Shown: positions 30,504-41,515, counted from the first letter of the stretch. The stretch is 64,000 bases of DNA from Symbiodinium natans (GCA_905221605.1 CAJNDS010001924.1:552501-616500), one strand, 5' to 3'. Notes: a model not told the origin generated them from the letters alone. Made by a program: numbers and translations.

Positions 30504-30819
30504 CCAGATTGTTGCCACTTAGCATTCGCTGGTGCTGCTGCTTATGCCACCCCTGACCCCGAAGTCCTCCTCGCTCCACCCCTTCGCACGGGCTCGCGAT
30601 AATCGAAGCGTCCTGATGCGAGTCTCTACACAGCTTACAAGCATCTTTGCCTAAACCCTAAACCCTAACCCCTAAACCCTAAACCCTAAACCCTAAACCC
30701 TAAAACCCAAAAACCCTAAACCCTAAACCCTAAACCCAAGGGGTCTCGAGGGGGATGTGTGACCCAAGGCTCCTTGATACTCCCCACTTCTCCCTGACGC
30801 TCCGTAAGCTTCCCTAAGG

Positions 30820-31120
30820 TTCCCTATAGGTACCTACCCCCCCCCATGAACCCCCCTCACTTAAGAACCCTATGTGGCCGACGCAGCGCGGCAGCATGAT
30901 AATGTCCCCACACCTTGGGTGCTCCAGGGGTTTTCTACAGCACAGGGAGCCAGGCGCGACCACGCAGGCGCAAAAGGCAAGGCCCTCCATCTGGTACCCC
31001 AATCCCACTGCGCTGCAGGAAGATGCAGAAACCCTGAAGGTTTGCGAGCATACAGAACCCCTAGAATGAACCCCAAATGGTAGAATTCCCTTATCATAGG
31101 GATCGCAATGAGGTACCCCT
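30820..31120. other. Spacer with family O and family C fragments
   Basis: CCATGAACCCCCCTCACTTA near 30845 matches the family O right arm. About 31070-31122 (CCCAAATGGTAGAATTCCC to CCTAATTTCGG) matches the family C right part. ORFs on both strands overlap with no codon bias and are not called. Confidence 0.45.
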
Positions 31121-31548
31121 AATTTCGGAAGCCGCCACCTGGCTTCAGGGCTTTAAATGGGGGGCCTTGCGAGCTATCTCAGGTGCTTAAGGGCGCTTGA
31201 AGGCCTAAAGCTCGAATTCCGTGGATCCGCATCTGAAAACCCTAAGCGCTTCACGCTAAACCCGAAACCCTAAACCCCCCAAAGCCCCAACTAGCAGCCC
31301 TTAACCCTAAAGCCCTAAAAGCCCTAGAACTCTAAAGCCCTAAAAGCCCTAAAACCCTAAACCCTAAGCCCATAAACCCTAAACCCCACCCGCAACCCTA
31401 AATCCTAAACCCTTAAACCCTCAAGCATCAGGCGATTTTCGTTCGACCCTAAGGTTGATGCCCTCCTGAAGTAGAGCTGTGAGGTAGCAGGGTCAGATGA
31501 ACACTAAATCCCCTACGAACCCGAAGCCCGGTGTGAGGGTGTAGGGTT

Positions 31549-31622
31549 TGGGGTTTGGGGTTTAGGGCTTAGGGTTTAGGGTTTAGGGTTTAGGGTTTAG
31601 GGTTTAGGGTTTAGGGTTTAGG
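31549..31622 (+). repeat. TTTAGGG array
   Basis: About 10 units. Confidence 0.95.
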
Positions 31623-31701
31623 GTCCTGTTTCGGAGCAAGCCCGTCAGTTCTGAACCAGCGCAGGATGCAGGGCTTCAAGGGGACTTGGGGATTTGCGGT
31701 T

Positions 31702-31802
31702 GTTACTATTTGCTTACGAACCCCAAGGAAATGAAATAGAGTTATCCCCATGTTGCCCTTGTCGGAATGTTGTTTTTTGAGGGTTCTCAAGCAAAGTAGT
31801 AG
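31702..31802. mobile_element. Family I element
   Basis: Inverted ends GTTACTATTTGCTTACGAAC and GGTTCTCAAGCAAAGTAGTA. The preceding sequence TTTGCG|GTTGTT would put the GT donor at the element edge. Confidence 0.6.
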
Positions 31803-31964
31803 CCCTAAACCCTACACCCCGAACCCTAAACCCTAAATCCTTTAGGGTTTCGGCTTTCGGGTTTTGGCCTTAAAGGGGGATCAGGCGTTTTGGGCTTGAG
31901 GCTTTGAACGGGGGGTTGAGCCTTTCACCTAGGGTTGAAAAGGTAGGGTTTAGGTTTAGGCTTC

Positions 31965-32105
31965 AGGGTTCAGGGTTCAGGGTTCAGGGTTCAGGGTTCA
32001 GGGTTCAGGGTTTAGGGTTTAGGGTTTAGGGTTTAGGGTTTAGGGTTTAGGGTTTAGGGTTTCGGGTTTCGGGTTTCGGGTTTCGGGTTTAGGGTTTAGG
32101 GTTTT
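31965..32105 (+). repeat. TTCAGGG, TTTAGGG, TTTCGGG array
   Basis: Blocks of one variant follow each other (about 6 TTCAGGG, 8 TTTAGGG, 4 TTTCGGG), showing local spread of each variant. Confidence 0.95.
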
Positions 32106-32108
32106 TAG

Positions 32109-32168
32109 GTTGTGTGGATGATCATCTATCACTGTGGCAACATGGGCCAGCACCGCCAAGACCCCAGG
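32109..32168 (+). CDS. Candidate internal exon with repeat-like acceptor and GC donor
   Basis: The acceptor is TTTTTAG|G. The frame of 20 codons reads VVWMIIYHCGNMGQHRQDPR, ending AGG|GCTGAG (GC donor). G-rich repeats lie on both sides. No family is recognised. Confidence 0.42.
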
Positions 32169-32930
32169 GCTGAGGGTTAAGGTTTACACTGGCTCGTAAG
32201 GGTTGTAGGGTTTTAGGGTTTTAGGCTTTTGGGGTTTTGGGGTTTTGGGGTTTTGTGGTTTTAGGGTTTTAGGGTTTAAGTTTTTAAGGGTTTAAGGGTT
32301 TAGGGCAGGGTGTTTAAAGAGCATATCGGAATGCAAAGTGTGTCTGAAATTCCTTCAGGGGCTGTCCACCTTGTCAACCTTTCTTGGATGCGTATGAAGG
32401 TTTGGGGTTTGTAGGGTTTTGGCACCTCGTACTTGAGAAGATTTCGATCCTTGGTGCTTGTTGGTCCCCGGACCCCGTACCCCAAACAGGACTGAAGAAG
32501 GGGGCCTTATTAGTATGGCAGATACAGGGGCTCTCTAGGGTAGTTGGCGGGCTAAGAACCCTCCTACCGTAGAGTGAAGAGTTTAGGGTTACGTGTGTCC
32601 CTCCTCCAATTCCCTGATTCTCTCACCACCTAACCCCCTTGACCTGGAGCTTGGCACTCTTCAGCCGTATCCCTAAACCCTAAACCCTAAACCCCTAAAA
32701 TCCTAGACCCCTAAAACCCTGAGGCCCTAAAACCCTGAAACCCTCACACCCCAAAGCCCTAAAACCCCCAAAACCCTATACTAGAAGCGGAAACTCAACA
32801 ACCTCAATCCCTAAGAGTAAAGTATAGGGAATCCCAGCACTGTTTGCCCTTAAAGCGGTTTCCTACTTTTTGGGGTTTACTGCAAACCCTATGAAACCAC
32901 CCTAACCCTCCATCCGGCCCTTGCCGCCAG

Positions 32931-32980
32931 TACAAGAACGACATGCTCATGGCGCAGAAGCAGCAGGCCTGGTTCAGGGG
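32931..32980 (+). CDS. Candidate internal exon, Gln/Lys-rich
   Basis: The acceptor is TTGCCGCCAG|T. The frame reads YKNDMLMAQKQQAWFR with G/C third positions. The donor is GC (GGGG|GCTCTC) or a GT six bases on. This is the first of a run of charged islands to about 45.4 kb. Confidence 0.42.
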
Positions 32981-33041
32981 GCTCTCGTGTCCTAAACCCT
33001 AAACCCTAGACCCTAAACCCTAAACCCGAAACCCGAAACCC

Positions 33042-33112
33042 GAAACCCTAAACCCTAAACCCTAAACCCTAAACCCTAAACCCTAAACCCTAAACCCTAA
33101 ACCCTAAACCCA
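33042..33112 (-). repeat. CCCTAAA array
   Basis: About 10 units. Confidence 0.95.
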
Positions 33113-33354
33113 AACCCGTGGTTCTTTCAGGTTGAGGGTCCAGGCTTTCAGGGCATCTGTGCAGGTGCGTGCCGCATCCCTCTCTCGTTCTCTTCACAAG
33201 GGGCCACAGAGGGGCATCTAGCCGACGTCTACTCCCGTGCTTATCGGTACTCCGCCCCCCTCCCCTCTTTTGCCTTTCAGGTTTCCTAGCCCTAAACCCT
33301 GAACCCTGAGCCCTAAGCCCCAAACCCTACACCCCAAACTCCAATCCACACAAG

Positions 33355-33417
33355 GAGCTCTTGGAGAGGCAAGAGGCCGAGCGCGCCGCGTTCTTTCAGC
33401 TCCCTTGGCGGCGATTT
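33355..33417 (+). CDS. Candidate internal exon, charged helix
   Basis: The acceptor is ACACAAG|G and the donor CGATTT|GTCGTT. The frame reads ELLERQEAERAAFFQLPWRR, consistent with a charged coiled-coil-type helix. A C-rich block lies upstream and a TTGAGGGG array begins just downstream. Confidence 0.45.
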
Positions 33418-33423
33418 GTCGTT

Positions 33424-33525
33424 GGGGGTTGAGGGGTTGAGGGGTTGAGGGGTTGAGGGGTTGAGGGGTTGAGGGGTTGAGGGGTTGAGGGGTTGAGGGG
33501 TTGAGGGGTTGAGGGTTTAGGGTTT
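33424..33525 (+). repeat. TTGAGGGG 8-mer array
   Basis: About 12 uniform 8-bp units (GGGTTGAG), an off-consensus relative of the telomere repeat, starting 7 bp after an exon-like island. Confidence 0.97.
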
Positions 33526-34087
33526 AGTGGTGTAATGTTGGACCTGCTTTAGTGTGTGCCCCCCCCCCCCCCAGTCGAGGCTGATTTTCGCTCTGTGTAG
33601 GCGGCCCGGAGATTTTCATAGGGAGGAGTTTAGATGAGTTTCAAAGGGACAGCGAGGCCCGGTAATTGCTTTAAAGGCGCGCTGCACGAAACTGTCTTAC
33701 GACACCCGGACGATTTTGACTGAATTGCGGACCCCACTCTGTACCCCCAAACAGTCAGGGGGTCCTGAGAAGCCCGGCCAACAGGACTTTATCTAGGTGA
33801 CACCGATTAAACCGCGACCAACGTTAGGTTTTATGTTCGGTTTTAGGGTTGAGGGTTTTAGGGTTTTGGGGTTTGTGGCTTGAGTGGGGTTTACAGTGTG
33901 GAGGTTTAGGGGTGGGTTTACCTACACTAGAGAAAGCCTTTACCCTAAGAGAACAGTAGGTCTCGAAACCCGAAGCCCTAAACCCTAAACCCTGACCCCT
34001 GAGAAGAGAATCAAACCTTAAACCCTAAACCCCAAACCCTAAACCCTAAACTAGTTGCCCTAGATAATCCACTAAAGCTACTGCAAG

Positions 34088-34123
34088 GAAGATGAAGGAC
34101 AAGCAGCAGAAGATGCTCGCGGC
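34088..34123 (+). CDS. Candidate micro-exon, Lys/Gln-rich
   Basis: The acceptor is CTGCAAG|G and the donor CGGC|GTGCGC. The frame reads KMKDKQQKMLA, similar in character to the islands around it. C-rich repeats on both sides. Confidence 0.35.
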
Positions 34124-34439
34124 GTGCGCACCCGATGTTTTCACAGATGCCCTCTTTAGATTCCCCTAAGCCCTGAACCCTAAACCCTAAACCCCAAACC
34201 CTAAACCCTGAACCGTATTCCTATCTGCGGCGACCCCCGTAAACCCAGCTGGTTTTTCATGGGTTTAGGGATTAGGTTCTGGGTTTCGGGGTTGATCGTA
34301 GGTCTTCAGGGGCAGGGGATAAAGATCCCGGATGAAGATCATGGACACTTACAGTAGAACGAAAGAGACATGGTCGAACATGTCTTCGCGTGTTATCGCA
34401 GAATTAGGGTTTGGGTATAGGGTGTATGGCTGGTTGAGA

Positions 34440-34590
34440 TTTGTGTTAGGGTTTAGGGTTCAGGGTTTAGGGTTCAGGGTTTAGGGTTTAGTGTTTAGGG
34501 TTTAGGGTCTAGGGTTTAGGGTTTGAGGTTTGAGGTTTGAGGTTTGTGCTAGGATTTAGCGTTCAGGGTTTGGGGTTTGGGGTCTAGGGT
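34440..34590 (+). repeat. Degenerate TTTAGGG block
   Basis: Units include TTCAGGG, TTTAGTG, TCTAGGG, TTTGAGG and TTTGGGG. Confidence 0.85.
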
Positions 34591-34763
34591 TTAGGTCAAA
34601 GGAGAAGGCCACAAGCAGCAGGACCCTTCCATGCCGAATCTCCTTCGTAGACCCAACGGAAGCGTTGCAGGTACGAGGCTGGCGTGGGCAATGAGATGGA
34701 GAGAGCTTTGGCTGCGTCTGTTCGTAGGTTGTTTCATGCAGCTGAAGTTGTTCAGAAACCTCA

Positions 34764-35660
34764 ATGGGGCAGATCCTTAAGCCTTGTAGACCCTACATGC
34801 AGCATTCCAAGAAAAGAGGGACAAGACCCTCAGATTCAATTCCGGTAGCCGATAAAGTCGACTTTATGGCATCAGTGGTCAAGGGGCGTCACGAAGGTTT
34901 AGGCCGAAACCAGAGTAACCTCATACCCTTAAACAGATTTGCTTCCATGCTTGCGTTTCTGGAGTTTAGGATTTAGGGTGCGAGGTAATAAGGTCGCTGG
35001 TCTATTTCGCCTTGTACCGGCACCCAAATCCTCAACCCCAAAGCCCCAAGCCCCTGAAGCATCTGCAAGAGCTCCGAGAACAGCAGTAAGTCCTGCTCAT
35101 TCACGGGCACCCCCCCCCCCGCACCGCCCAGGAAAGCAGAGAGAGGACGAAGACCGCCCAAGCCTCAGATTTCTTGGGTTTAGCGGAGGAGTTCAGAGAG
35201 AGATTTGGTTTCGGGGCCATGGGTCTAGGGCCCAGTTGCGAACGTGCCGCGGTCAAGAGCGAGAAAGTGGGAGCAGAGAAGGCCTATAAGACTGTAACCC
35301 CACGACCCCTCATGCGGGACAGACATACCTGTGCCAACCTGCATACCACTGCATGCCCTTCAAGAAGGTAAACCCTAAACTCCAAACCACAAGCTCAAAA
35401 AGCCCTAAACTCTTGGTAGAAAAACCCAAAACTCTTGGTAGAGGTTCAACATTTGGGTCCCTCGGCGTGTCTAGGACCGAGGCGGCAAAGGGGCCTCAAG
35501 CAGCCTCGACGAGAGCCTTCACGGAGACTAACTTTCTTTTGCTTTCCAGGGAATTATACAGGGTATTTGGGTCCCTAGATAATGTCTGTAAGGAAGTCGG
35601 CAAAGAATTCGCGCCAGGTTCGCGCACACGTAGCCAAGCCTTAACCCCGAAACTTTGACT
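34764..35660. other. ORF-rich single-copy stretch; no gene called
   Basis: Overlapping ORFs of 62-116 codons occur in several frames and both strands (for example + 34939-35289 and + 35353-35658). None has the G/C third-position bias of the exon islands or a recognisable domain. Parts could hide exons that I could not frame. Confidence 0.4.
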
Positions 35661-35724
35661 CGCAACAGAAACCCAAACCCTGATCCCCCAAGTGCCCTAA
35701 ACCCACCCTAAACCCTAAAACCAG

Positions 35725-35765
35725 GCGCCAAGAGATATCAGCTGATCGCGGAAGAGAAGGACTGG
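35725..35765 (+). CDS. Candidate internal exon, charged helix
   Basis: The acceptor AAAACCAG|G follows CCCTAAA units directly. The frame reads AKRYQLIAEEKDW and ends TGG|GTTTTGGG. Confidence 0.42.
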
Positions 35766-35967
35766 GTTTTGGGCTTCAGGCAATTTTCCGGGGCCAGTTC
35801 AGAGCTATTAGCCGATGGTGTTAGGGTTCAGGGTTTAGGGTTTAGGGCGAAGGAAACCGTAAACACCTGGAGCCATATCCTGTAGAGACCCCACAACGGT
35901 AGATGCGCCGCAGTTCTTGGGCTATGGCACCTCCACCTTAGTTAAACCCGGTCAGGCCTTCTTGTAG

Positions 35968-36072
35968 CTCAAACCCTAAACCCTAAACCCTAAACCCTAA
36001 ACCCTAAACCCTAAACCCTAAACCCTAAACCCTAAACCCTAAACCCTAAACCCTAAACCCTAAACCCTAAAC
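35968..36072 (-). repeat. CCCTAAA array upstream of an exon
   Basis: About 15 perfect units, ending 16 bp before the island at 36088. Confidence 0.97.
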
Positions 36073-36087
36073 CTCCGCCATGGGGAG

Positions 36088-36147
36088 GAGCGGATGCAGG
36101 TGGAGATGAAAGAGAAGCGCATGCAGGAGCCCGGTGTCGAACCCAAG
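36088..36147 (+). CDS. Candidate internal exon, Glu/Lys/Met-rich helix
   Basis: The acceptor is GGGGAG|G (or GATGCAG|G at 36099, same frame) and the donor CCCAAG|GTTGAG. The frame reads ERMQVEMKEKRMQEPGVEPK. It lies between a long C-rich and a long G-rich array. Confidence 0.5.
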
Positions 36148-36159
36148 GTTGAGGGTTTA

Positions 36160-36262
36160 AGGGTTTAGGGTTTAGGGTTTAGGGTTTAGGGTTTAGGGTT
36201 TAGGGTTAAAGGTTTACGGTTTAGGGTTTAGGGTTTAGGGTTTAGGGTTTAGGGTTTAGGGC
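36160..36262 (+). repeat. TTTAGGG array downstream of an exon
   Basis: About 14 units with one AAAGGTTTACGG break. Confidence 0.95.
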
Positions 36263-36975
36263 TTCGAGTTTGGGGATGTAGGGCTTTAAGGGATAGGATT
36301 CAGGGGGCTGGTGGTTCGGAAAATAGGGTTTGTTGAGGGTTTAGGGTTTTCAAGGCACAGCTGTGTGGGTGGTCAGAGCCACACTGCAGTTTTTCGGTTC
36401 CTGCCTGGAATCAAAACAGATGCGTAATGAACCGCCAAAGGAAAAACCTTCTGTCAGAGGGTTTGGGGTGGGACATGTGGCTCAAGGTCGTTCAGATGCC
36501 CCAAAAACACCTACAACGCTAAGTTTTACACCCTAAACCCCAAACCCTGAACCACAAAGCCGAAACCCGAAACCCCTAGATTCCTAGACCCTTAGGCGTC
36601 TGCCCTAAAAAACCCTAAACCCTCAAAACCTAAAAACCCTCAAAACCCTCAAAACCCTCAAAACCCCCAGACCCTAAGACCCGAAGACCTAAGCCGTAAA
36701 CGTTTAAGTCCTCGACCCTTCTCCAAGAACTCCAGGAACTCGAGACTCGAACCCCAATAGGGTTTAGGGTTGAGGGTTGAGGGTTTGGGGTTTAGGGTTT
36801 AGGGTGTAGGGCAATCCTAGAACCTCCACCCCTGATGTCTACACGCACCCCAAACCCCAAGACCCTAAGCCCAGAAGGCTCTAGGATCCCAAGATCCTAA
36901 GACCCCAAAACCTCGGCCCTGGGGCACAGGACCTCAAGCCGTCGCCTTAGATAGTGTGTTGCTTACTTCCCTTCT

Positions 36976-37116
36976 TGGGGTTTAGGGTTTAGGGTTTAGG
37001 GTTTAGGGTTTAGGGCTCAGGGGCTTTCAGGAGGTTCTTGGGTTCTTGGGGCTCCTGGGTCTATGGTCCTAAACCCTAAACCCTAAACCCTAAACCCTAA
37101 ACCCTAAACCCTAAAC
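36976..37116. repeat. Close facing pair of G-rich and C-rich arrays
   Basis: TTTAGGG units (36976-37015) face CCCTAAA units (37068-37116) across a 50-bp loop with no exon. A transcript could form a hairpin with a stem of about 35 bp. Confidence 0.85.
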
Positions 37117-37737
37117 ATGGGGTTTTGATTTTGGGGGCAGGAGGTTTAGGGTTTAAGGCTTGGGGGGGGGGGGGGGGGGGGGTTTAGGATTGAGGCTTAG
37201 GGTCTTGGGTTCAGGGGCCGAGTGCAGTGCAGTAGTGGAGTGGGTTGCTGGGGAAGGTCTCGACCTCCACCTACTTGGGTCATGGGTTGGTATACGACTC
37301 ATGGGATAGAAGGACCCTGAGTCTGGCTTTGACCAGTGACCACCATACCCTAAACCCTGAACCGTAAAGTCAACCTGAAACTCCCCGAGCGCCAAACCCC
37401 GCACTCCAACTCTGAAAGCCCTTGTTTCCAGCTTTCTCTGGGATTTGTCGATCCCCGCAAGAAGGGCTTGCCATAGGGCGGTCGACATGAAGGCCCCGAC
37501 GTTTCTAGTTTAGGGGAGGGTTTAGGTTTTACCCGTTTCGGGGTTTAGGGAATGTAGGGTTAAGCTCGGGGTGAACATCCCAAGGTTTAGGGTTTACTTG
37601 GCAACCCCCTGAACCCTCAACCCTAAGCCCTAAACCCTAAACCCTCCTAATCCCCAAACCTTAAAACCCCTCAACCCTAAACCTAAACCCTAAACCCTAA
37701 AACCTAAACCCTAAACCCTCCAAATCCCCAAACGTAG

Positions 37738-37841
37738 GGATTCCGGCTGGGCTGTGGCTGAGGAAGGCGAGCCACGAGCACATCCAGGCCCAGCTGCAGG
37801 ACCTCACGGGCCCGGAAGCCTCCAAACCACAGCGGTGCAGA
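37738..37841 (+). CDS. Candidate internal exon, Gln/Leu-rich helix
   Basis: The acceptor is AACGTAG|G and the donor TGCAGA|GTTTAGGG lies in the following array. The chosen frame reads IPAGLWLRKASHEHIQAQLQ, then DLTGPEASKPQRCR, with strong G/C third positions in its first 80 nt. One other frame is open. Confidence 0.45.
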
Positions 37842-38439
37842 GTTTAGGGTTTAGGGTTTAGGGTTGAGGGTTGAGGGTTTAGGGCTTAGGGTTTAGGGTT
37901 TAGGGTTTAGGGTTTAGGCTCTACATAGGGCCAGAAACTTCTACCCCATCTACTATAAACTGCCCAGTCCACAAGGCACCGAACTCCTGACATACAAAGC
38001 CCCTAAGCCCCTCAAGCCCGAAACCTCCTAAAGCCACGCTAAACCCACACCCCCCAAAACCCCCGAAATCCCCCTTGAGCCCCTCGAGCCACTTGAGCCC
38101 GTAGACTCCCATCCAAAGGTACATGGTTCGAGGGCTCGCGCGCAACCCTTGGGAAGAAGTTCCCTGAAGCCCTTTTGTGATTAGTTCTTCGTAGGGATGA
38201 AGGAAGGAGCCACTAAGGAGCCAGGAGGCTTCTTATTGCTTCTTAGGAGGGAATTACTCTGAGGAGTAGAACGTAGCTTACTGGTTCTTTATCGAGAATT
38301 AAGGAATTAGGCCCCTCCATGCCCTCCATGCCCTGCAAGAGGGGAAATTTTGGTGGTAGGGTCGTAGTTTCCTACTTCGCCAAACCCTAAACCCCAAACC
38401 CCAAACCCTAAACCCCAACCCAAACCGTAAACCCTACCT

Positions 38440-38525
38440 ACACCCTAAACCCTAAACCCTAAACCCTAAACCCTAAACCCTAAACCCTAAACCCTAAACC
38501 CTAAACCCTAAACCCTAAACCCTAA
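38440..38525 (-). repeat. CCCTAAA array upstream of an exon
   Basis: About 12 units. Confidence 0.97.
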
Positions 38526-38558
38526 AAATAAGAATTAGTGAGCTTTTCGGGCTTGAAG

Positions 38559-38615
38559 GAGCACGAGCTGCGCAAGAAACAGGCCAAGGAGGAGGAGATG
38601 CAGCACGGCTGGCAG
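38559..38615 (+). CDS. Candidate internal exon, charged coiled-coil-type helix
   Basis: The acceptor is GCTTGAAG|G and the donor TGGCAG|GTTTTG. The 19-codon frame reads EHELRKKQAKEEEMQHGWQ with G or C at 18 of 19 third positions. It is one of the clearest islands. C-rich array before, G-rich units after. Confidence 0.57.
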
Positions 38616-39131
38616 GTTTTGAAGGTTTCTAGGGCGGTTTTAGGGTTTAGGGTTGAGGGTTGAGGGTTCAGGGTTTAGGGGCTTAGGCTTAGGGGTTAGG
38701 GGTGTAGGGGGCTTAGGGGTGGTGATTCCATGCGAGTCTGGACGGAGAACAGAGGCTTCTGAGCCTGAAGACGACTGCAACACCGACCTGGTCCGGAAGG
38801 CACAGCGACTAGCGGGTGAGCGACTCTGGCTGAGCACCCACACCCCCGGACGCACCAGCCACGGCGATCGAAAGGTCGTATCAGGTATTGAGATACCCTT
38901 CTCGAGATTGCTTGAAGTACGAACGCTTTTCTGGAGGACATGGACCTGAGGATCTCATGACAGACCCGCAACGTATCGGCTCTGTTGTTGCTCTGTCGGA
39001 TGCATCATACGCTCCTGGGGGGTCGCCACTCTCACGAGGCATATGCGTTTAACAAGTTAAGGGTGTAAGGAGTGCCAAAGGCATTCACTGCGTGCTGCTT
39101 AGTGATGGTTGTTGCAGGTGTAGATACTAGA

Positions 39132-39273
39132 ATGTTCATGGTACTTCGTAACCCTATTATATCTGTACGTATAGCCCAATTGTGACCCTATTAGGGGACT
39201 TATGGGGCGTATAAGTGGATTGTAGCTACACTTATAATTGGGTTATAAGTACTGTACCCTGAACCTCCAAGTA
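39132..39273. mobile_element. Family A element
   Basis: Left GTTCATGGTACTTCGTAACC, right CTGTACCCTGAACCTCCAAG, inner CCCAATTGT and ATAATTGGG arms. Confidence 0.6.
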
Positions 39274-39405
39274 CTGTAAAAACTGTACCAGGAAACCAGT
39301 CAAACATGCACCCACATCATTCTTGCTCTGCGCGGGATTGTCTATATCGCCCGCGTTTCTAGAGTTCCTGGTCCCTTGAGAAACCCAAACCTCCTTTTTT
39401 GCACT

Positions 39406-39484
39406 GCCTAAGAACCCTGCAAAATGGACACTATAGTACCAACTTACAAAAGAAGTAGGTATTGCATGGGTTCTTAAGGTAGGG
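39406..39484. mobile_element. Family K element
   Basis: CCTAAGAACCCTGCAAAATG facing GCATGGGTTCTTAAGGTAGG. It matches the outer parts of 47660-47851. Confidence 0.5.
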
Positions 39485-39799
39485 GTGACAGGTTCGCATG
39501 AAGACGATGGGGCTTGCTTTGCACAGGGTTTAGAGTGTAGGTTTTTGGGTTTAGGGTTTAGGGTTTGGCGGTTAGGGTTCGCGGTTTAGGGTTCAGGGTT
39601 CAGAGTGTCATAGCGGTACCTTGCGGGGGGGTCCAAAGACCCCATGATTTCGGGGTATGGTCCCTACATTCTCCCTGTCTACACATCAGGGGGGTTCTTT
39701 TCGTGTGTCAGCCCTCAAAACAGCCCGACCACCTTAACTAGTAGGGCTTCTTGCGCCGACAGAAGGCCAAAGCAGGTGGAATAGATCTACTCTGCTTGG

Positions 39800-40400
39800 A
39801 GGTTGAGGGTACTTATTAGCCAGTTAGTAGCGTACTTATAATGTTAGAATCCCATTTTTATTTCGGGTGGTACTACTTTAATTGGGGTGGTAATACTAAA
39901 ATTCGCCGGGCCAGAGAATTCCAGCCGAAGACTACTTTCCATTACGGGAGGTTTTCGGGCCGATGTGTGTAAACAAGTCTATTTTGGGGTGTGCGATGAT
40001 AATAATAAAGGGTGGTAATTATAAAATTCTGCCGGCCTGGAATGGAAAATTTTACTGAGAATCGCTTAAGTTCCATTGCAGAGAAGACTTTTCAGCTGAG
40101 CTGGCTTGAAAGAGCTCCGAGGCTCAGTCTTTAGAGAAGCAGATCTCGTTTGAGAGTGCTTGTCTTCTGAGATTGCTGCAGCTCCAGAGCTGCGAGAAAC
40201 TGCTGTTTCAGGGCTGTTTCTTCAGAGAAAGCAGGTATCAGGTGCCTTTTGAGGTTGCTGCAGCTCCCAGAGGCTGAGAAAGAGAGCCTTGCTACGGAGG
40301 GCCCTGCTCTCAGAGCAGCTGACCCCCCCCAGACCCCCAGACCCCCAGACCCCCAGAATTGATTATTGGCACCCCGTCTTTTTTTCCACCCCTCCAAACC
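39800..40400. other. Repeat-bearing spacer
   Basis: GGTGGTAATACTAAAATTC and GGTGGTAATTATAAAATTC recur (about 39890 and 40010). GTTGCTGCAGCTCC-type duplications lie at 40175-40275 and CAGACCCC repeats at 40328-40358. A - strand ORF (40131-40397) contains ETALKQQFLAALELQQSQKT but overlaps the repeats, so it is not called. Confidence 0.45.
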
Positions 40401-40456
40401 CCGGTGACCAAAACAAGATTTGGGGGCGGGGGGGGGGGGGGGGTTTATTAAAGGGA

Positions 40457-40533
40457 CCCTAACATTAACCCACTTGACAGCCCCTTAAATACCCTATTTA
40501 TAGTTGGGTTACGAAGTACCATGAACCTCCAAG
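40457..40533. mobile_element. Partial family A element next to a family C element
   Basis: The right end GGGTTACGAAGTACCATGAA...CCTCCAAG is clear and the left end is lost. A family C copy starts 19 bp later. Confidence 0.5.
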
Positions 40534-40551
40534 TACAGTAAACCCTTAGAT

Positions 40552-40652
40552 GGGGGTTTGCGAAAATAGTGGGCCCTCCATGTGAATCCCCAAATGGTAC
40601 GATTCCCTTATCACAGGGACCCCAATAAGGTACCCAGAATTTCGGAACACCC
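40552..40652. mobile_element. Family C element
   Basis: GGGGGTTTGCGAAAATAGTG to CAGAATTTCGGAACACCC, with the family's GATTCCCTTATCACAGGGA core. Confidence 0.6.
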
Positions 40653-40663
40653 TTTCTCTCCTG

Positions 40664-40722
40664 AACCCTAAACCCTAAACCCTAAACCCTAAACCCTAAA
40701 CCCTAAACCCTAAACCCTAAAT
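40664..40722 (-). repeat. CCCTAAA array upstream of an exon
   Basis: About 8 units. Confidence 0.95.
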
Positions 40723-40750
40723 CCCCTTAAACCCCCTTCTCCCTTGCCAG

Positions 40751-40818
40751 GCTCCTGCGCCGTCTTCAAGCCCAGGACGCCGAACTCGCCGCCAAGGAGA
40801 AGGCGCTCTGCCTTGGAG
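40751..40818 (+). CDS. Candidate internal exon, charged coiled-coil-type helix
   Basis: The acceptor is CTTGCCAG|G. The frame reads LLRRLQAQDAELAAKEKALC, with nearly all third positions G or C. The end CTTGGAG|GTTCAGG is also the left end of family A (CTTGGAGGTTCA), so the true donor may be a GC two to three codons earlier (CTCT|GCCTTGG). A G-rich array follows. Confidence 0.55.
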
Positions 40819-40957
40819 GTTCAGGGTTTAGGGTTTGTTTAGGGTTTAGGGTTTAGGGTTTAGGGTTTAGGGTTTCGGGCTTAGGGTTTAGGGTTTAGAG
40901 TTTAGGATTTAGGGTTTAGGCTTGGAGGTTCATGGCCAGTTATCGGTTTAGGGTTCT

Positions 40958-41058
40958 GATGTTCCCCCTTCTGCTAGCAGTTCTTAATAGGGATTCTAGT
41001 ACCCCCCCCCCCTTTTATAATCCCTATGAAGGAGTGTTGGTATAAGGAGGAACATCCC
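40958..41058. mobile_element. Family D element
   Basis: GATGTTCCCCCTTCTGCTAG facing TGGTATAAGGAGGAACATCC, with a C tract at the centre. Confidence 0.7.
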
Positions 41059-41453
41059 TAGTTTAGGGCTTTGTCGGGTTTAGGGTTTAGGCCCTTAGGA
41101 CTGAGGGTTCAGGGTTTAGGGCTTAGGGTTTAGGACTTTCTTGGGGTTAGGGTTTCGGGCTTAGGGTTTCGGGTGTGTAGGGCCTAGCTTATAGTGGGGT
41201 GTGTAGGGCCTAGCTTATAGGATCTTAGCTTGGGAGGTTCATGAGGTAGTTATAGATATCAACCACTTGTAACTATACCCAACCCTATGCTTCTAAGCCC
41301 AGCAGTTGAAAACAAGAACTCCCTAAACGCTCAACCCTCAACCCTCAACCCTAAACCCTAAACCCTAAACCCTAAGCCCATGAACCTCCGAGTTCCCCCC
41401 TGTTCCTGCCGGGATGTTGGGGCCTTACAGGTCTTTTCGGGGTTTAGGGTTTC

Positions 41454-41515
41454 GGGTTTAGGGTTTAGGGTTTAGGGTTTAGGGTTTAGGGTGTAGGGTT
41501 TAGGGTTTAGGGTTT
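41454..41515 (+). repeat. TTTAGGG array
   Basis: About 8 units with one GTGTAGGG. Confidence 0.95.

Noticed and set aside
34939-35658. Overlapping + strand ORFs of 116 and 101 codons
   Set aside because: No codon-position bias and heavy overlap with ORFs in other frames. Real exons may exist inside but could not be framed.
40131-40397. 88-codon minus-strand ORF with ETALKQQFLAALELQQSQKT
   Set aside because: It lies over internal duplications and a CAGACCCC tandem repeat, has no splice context and is opposite to all other exons.
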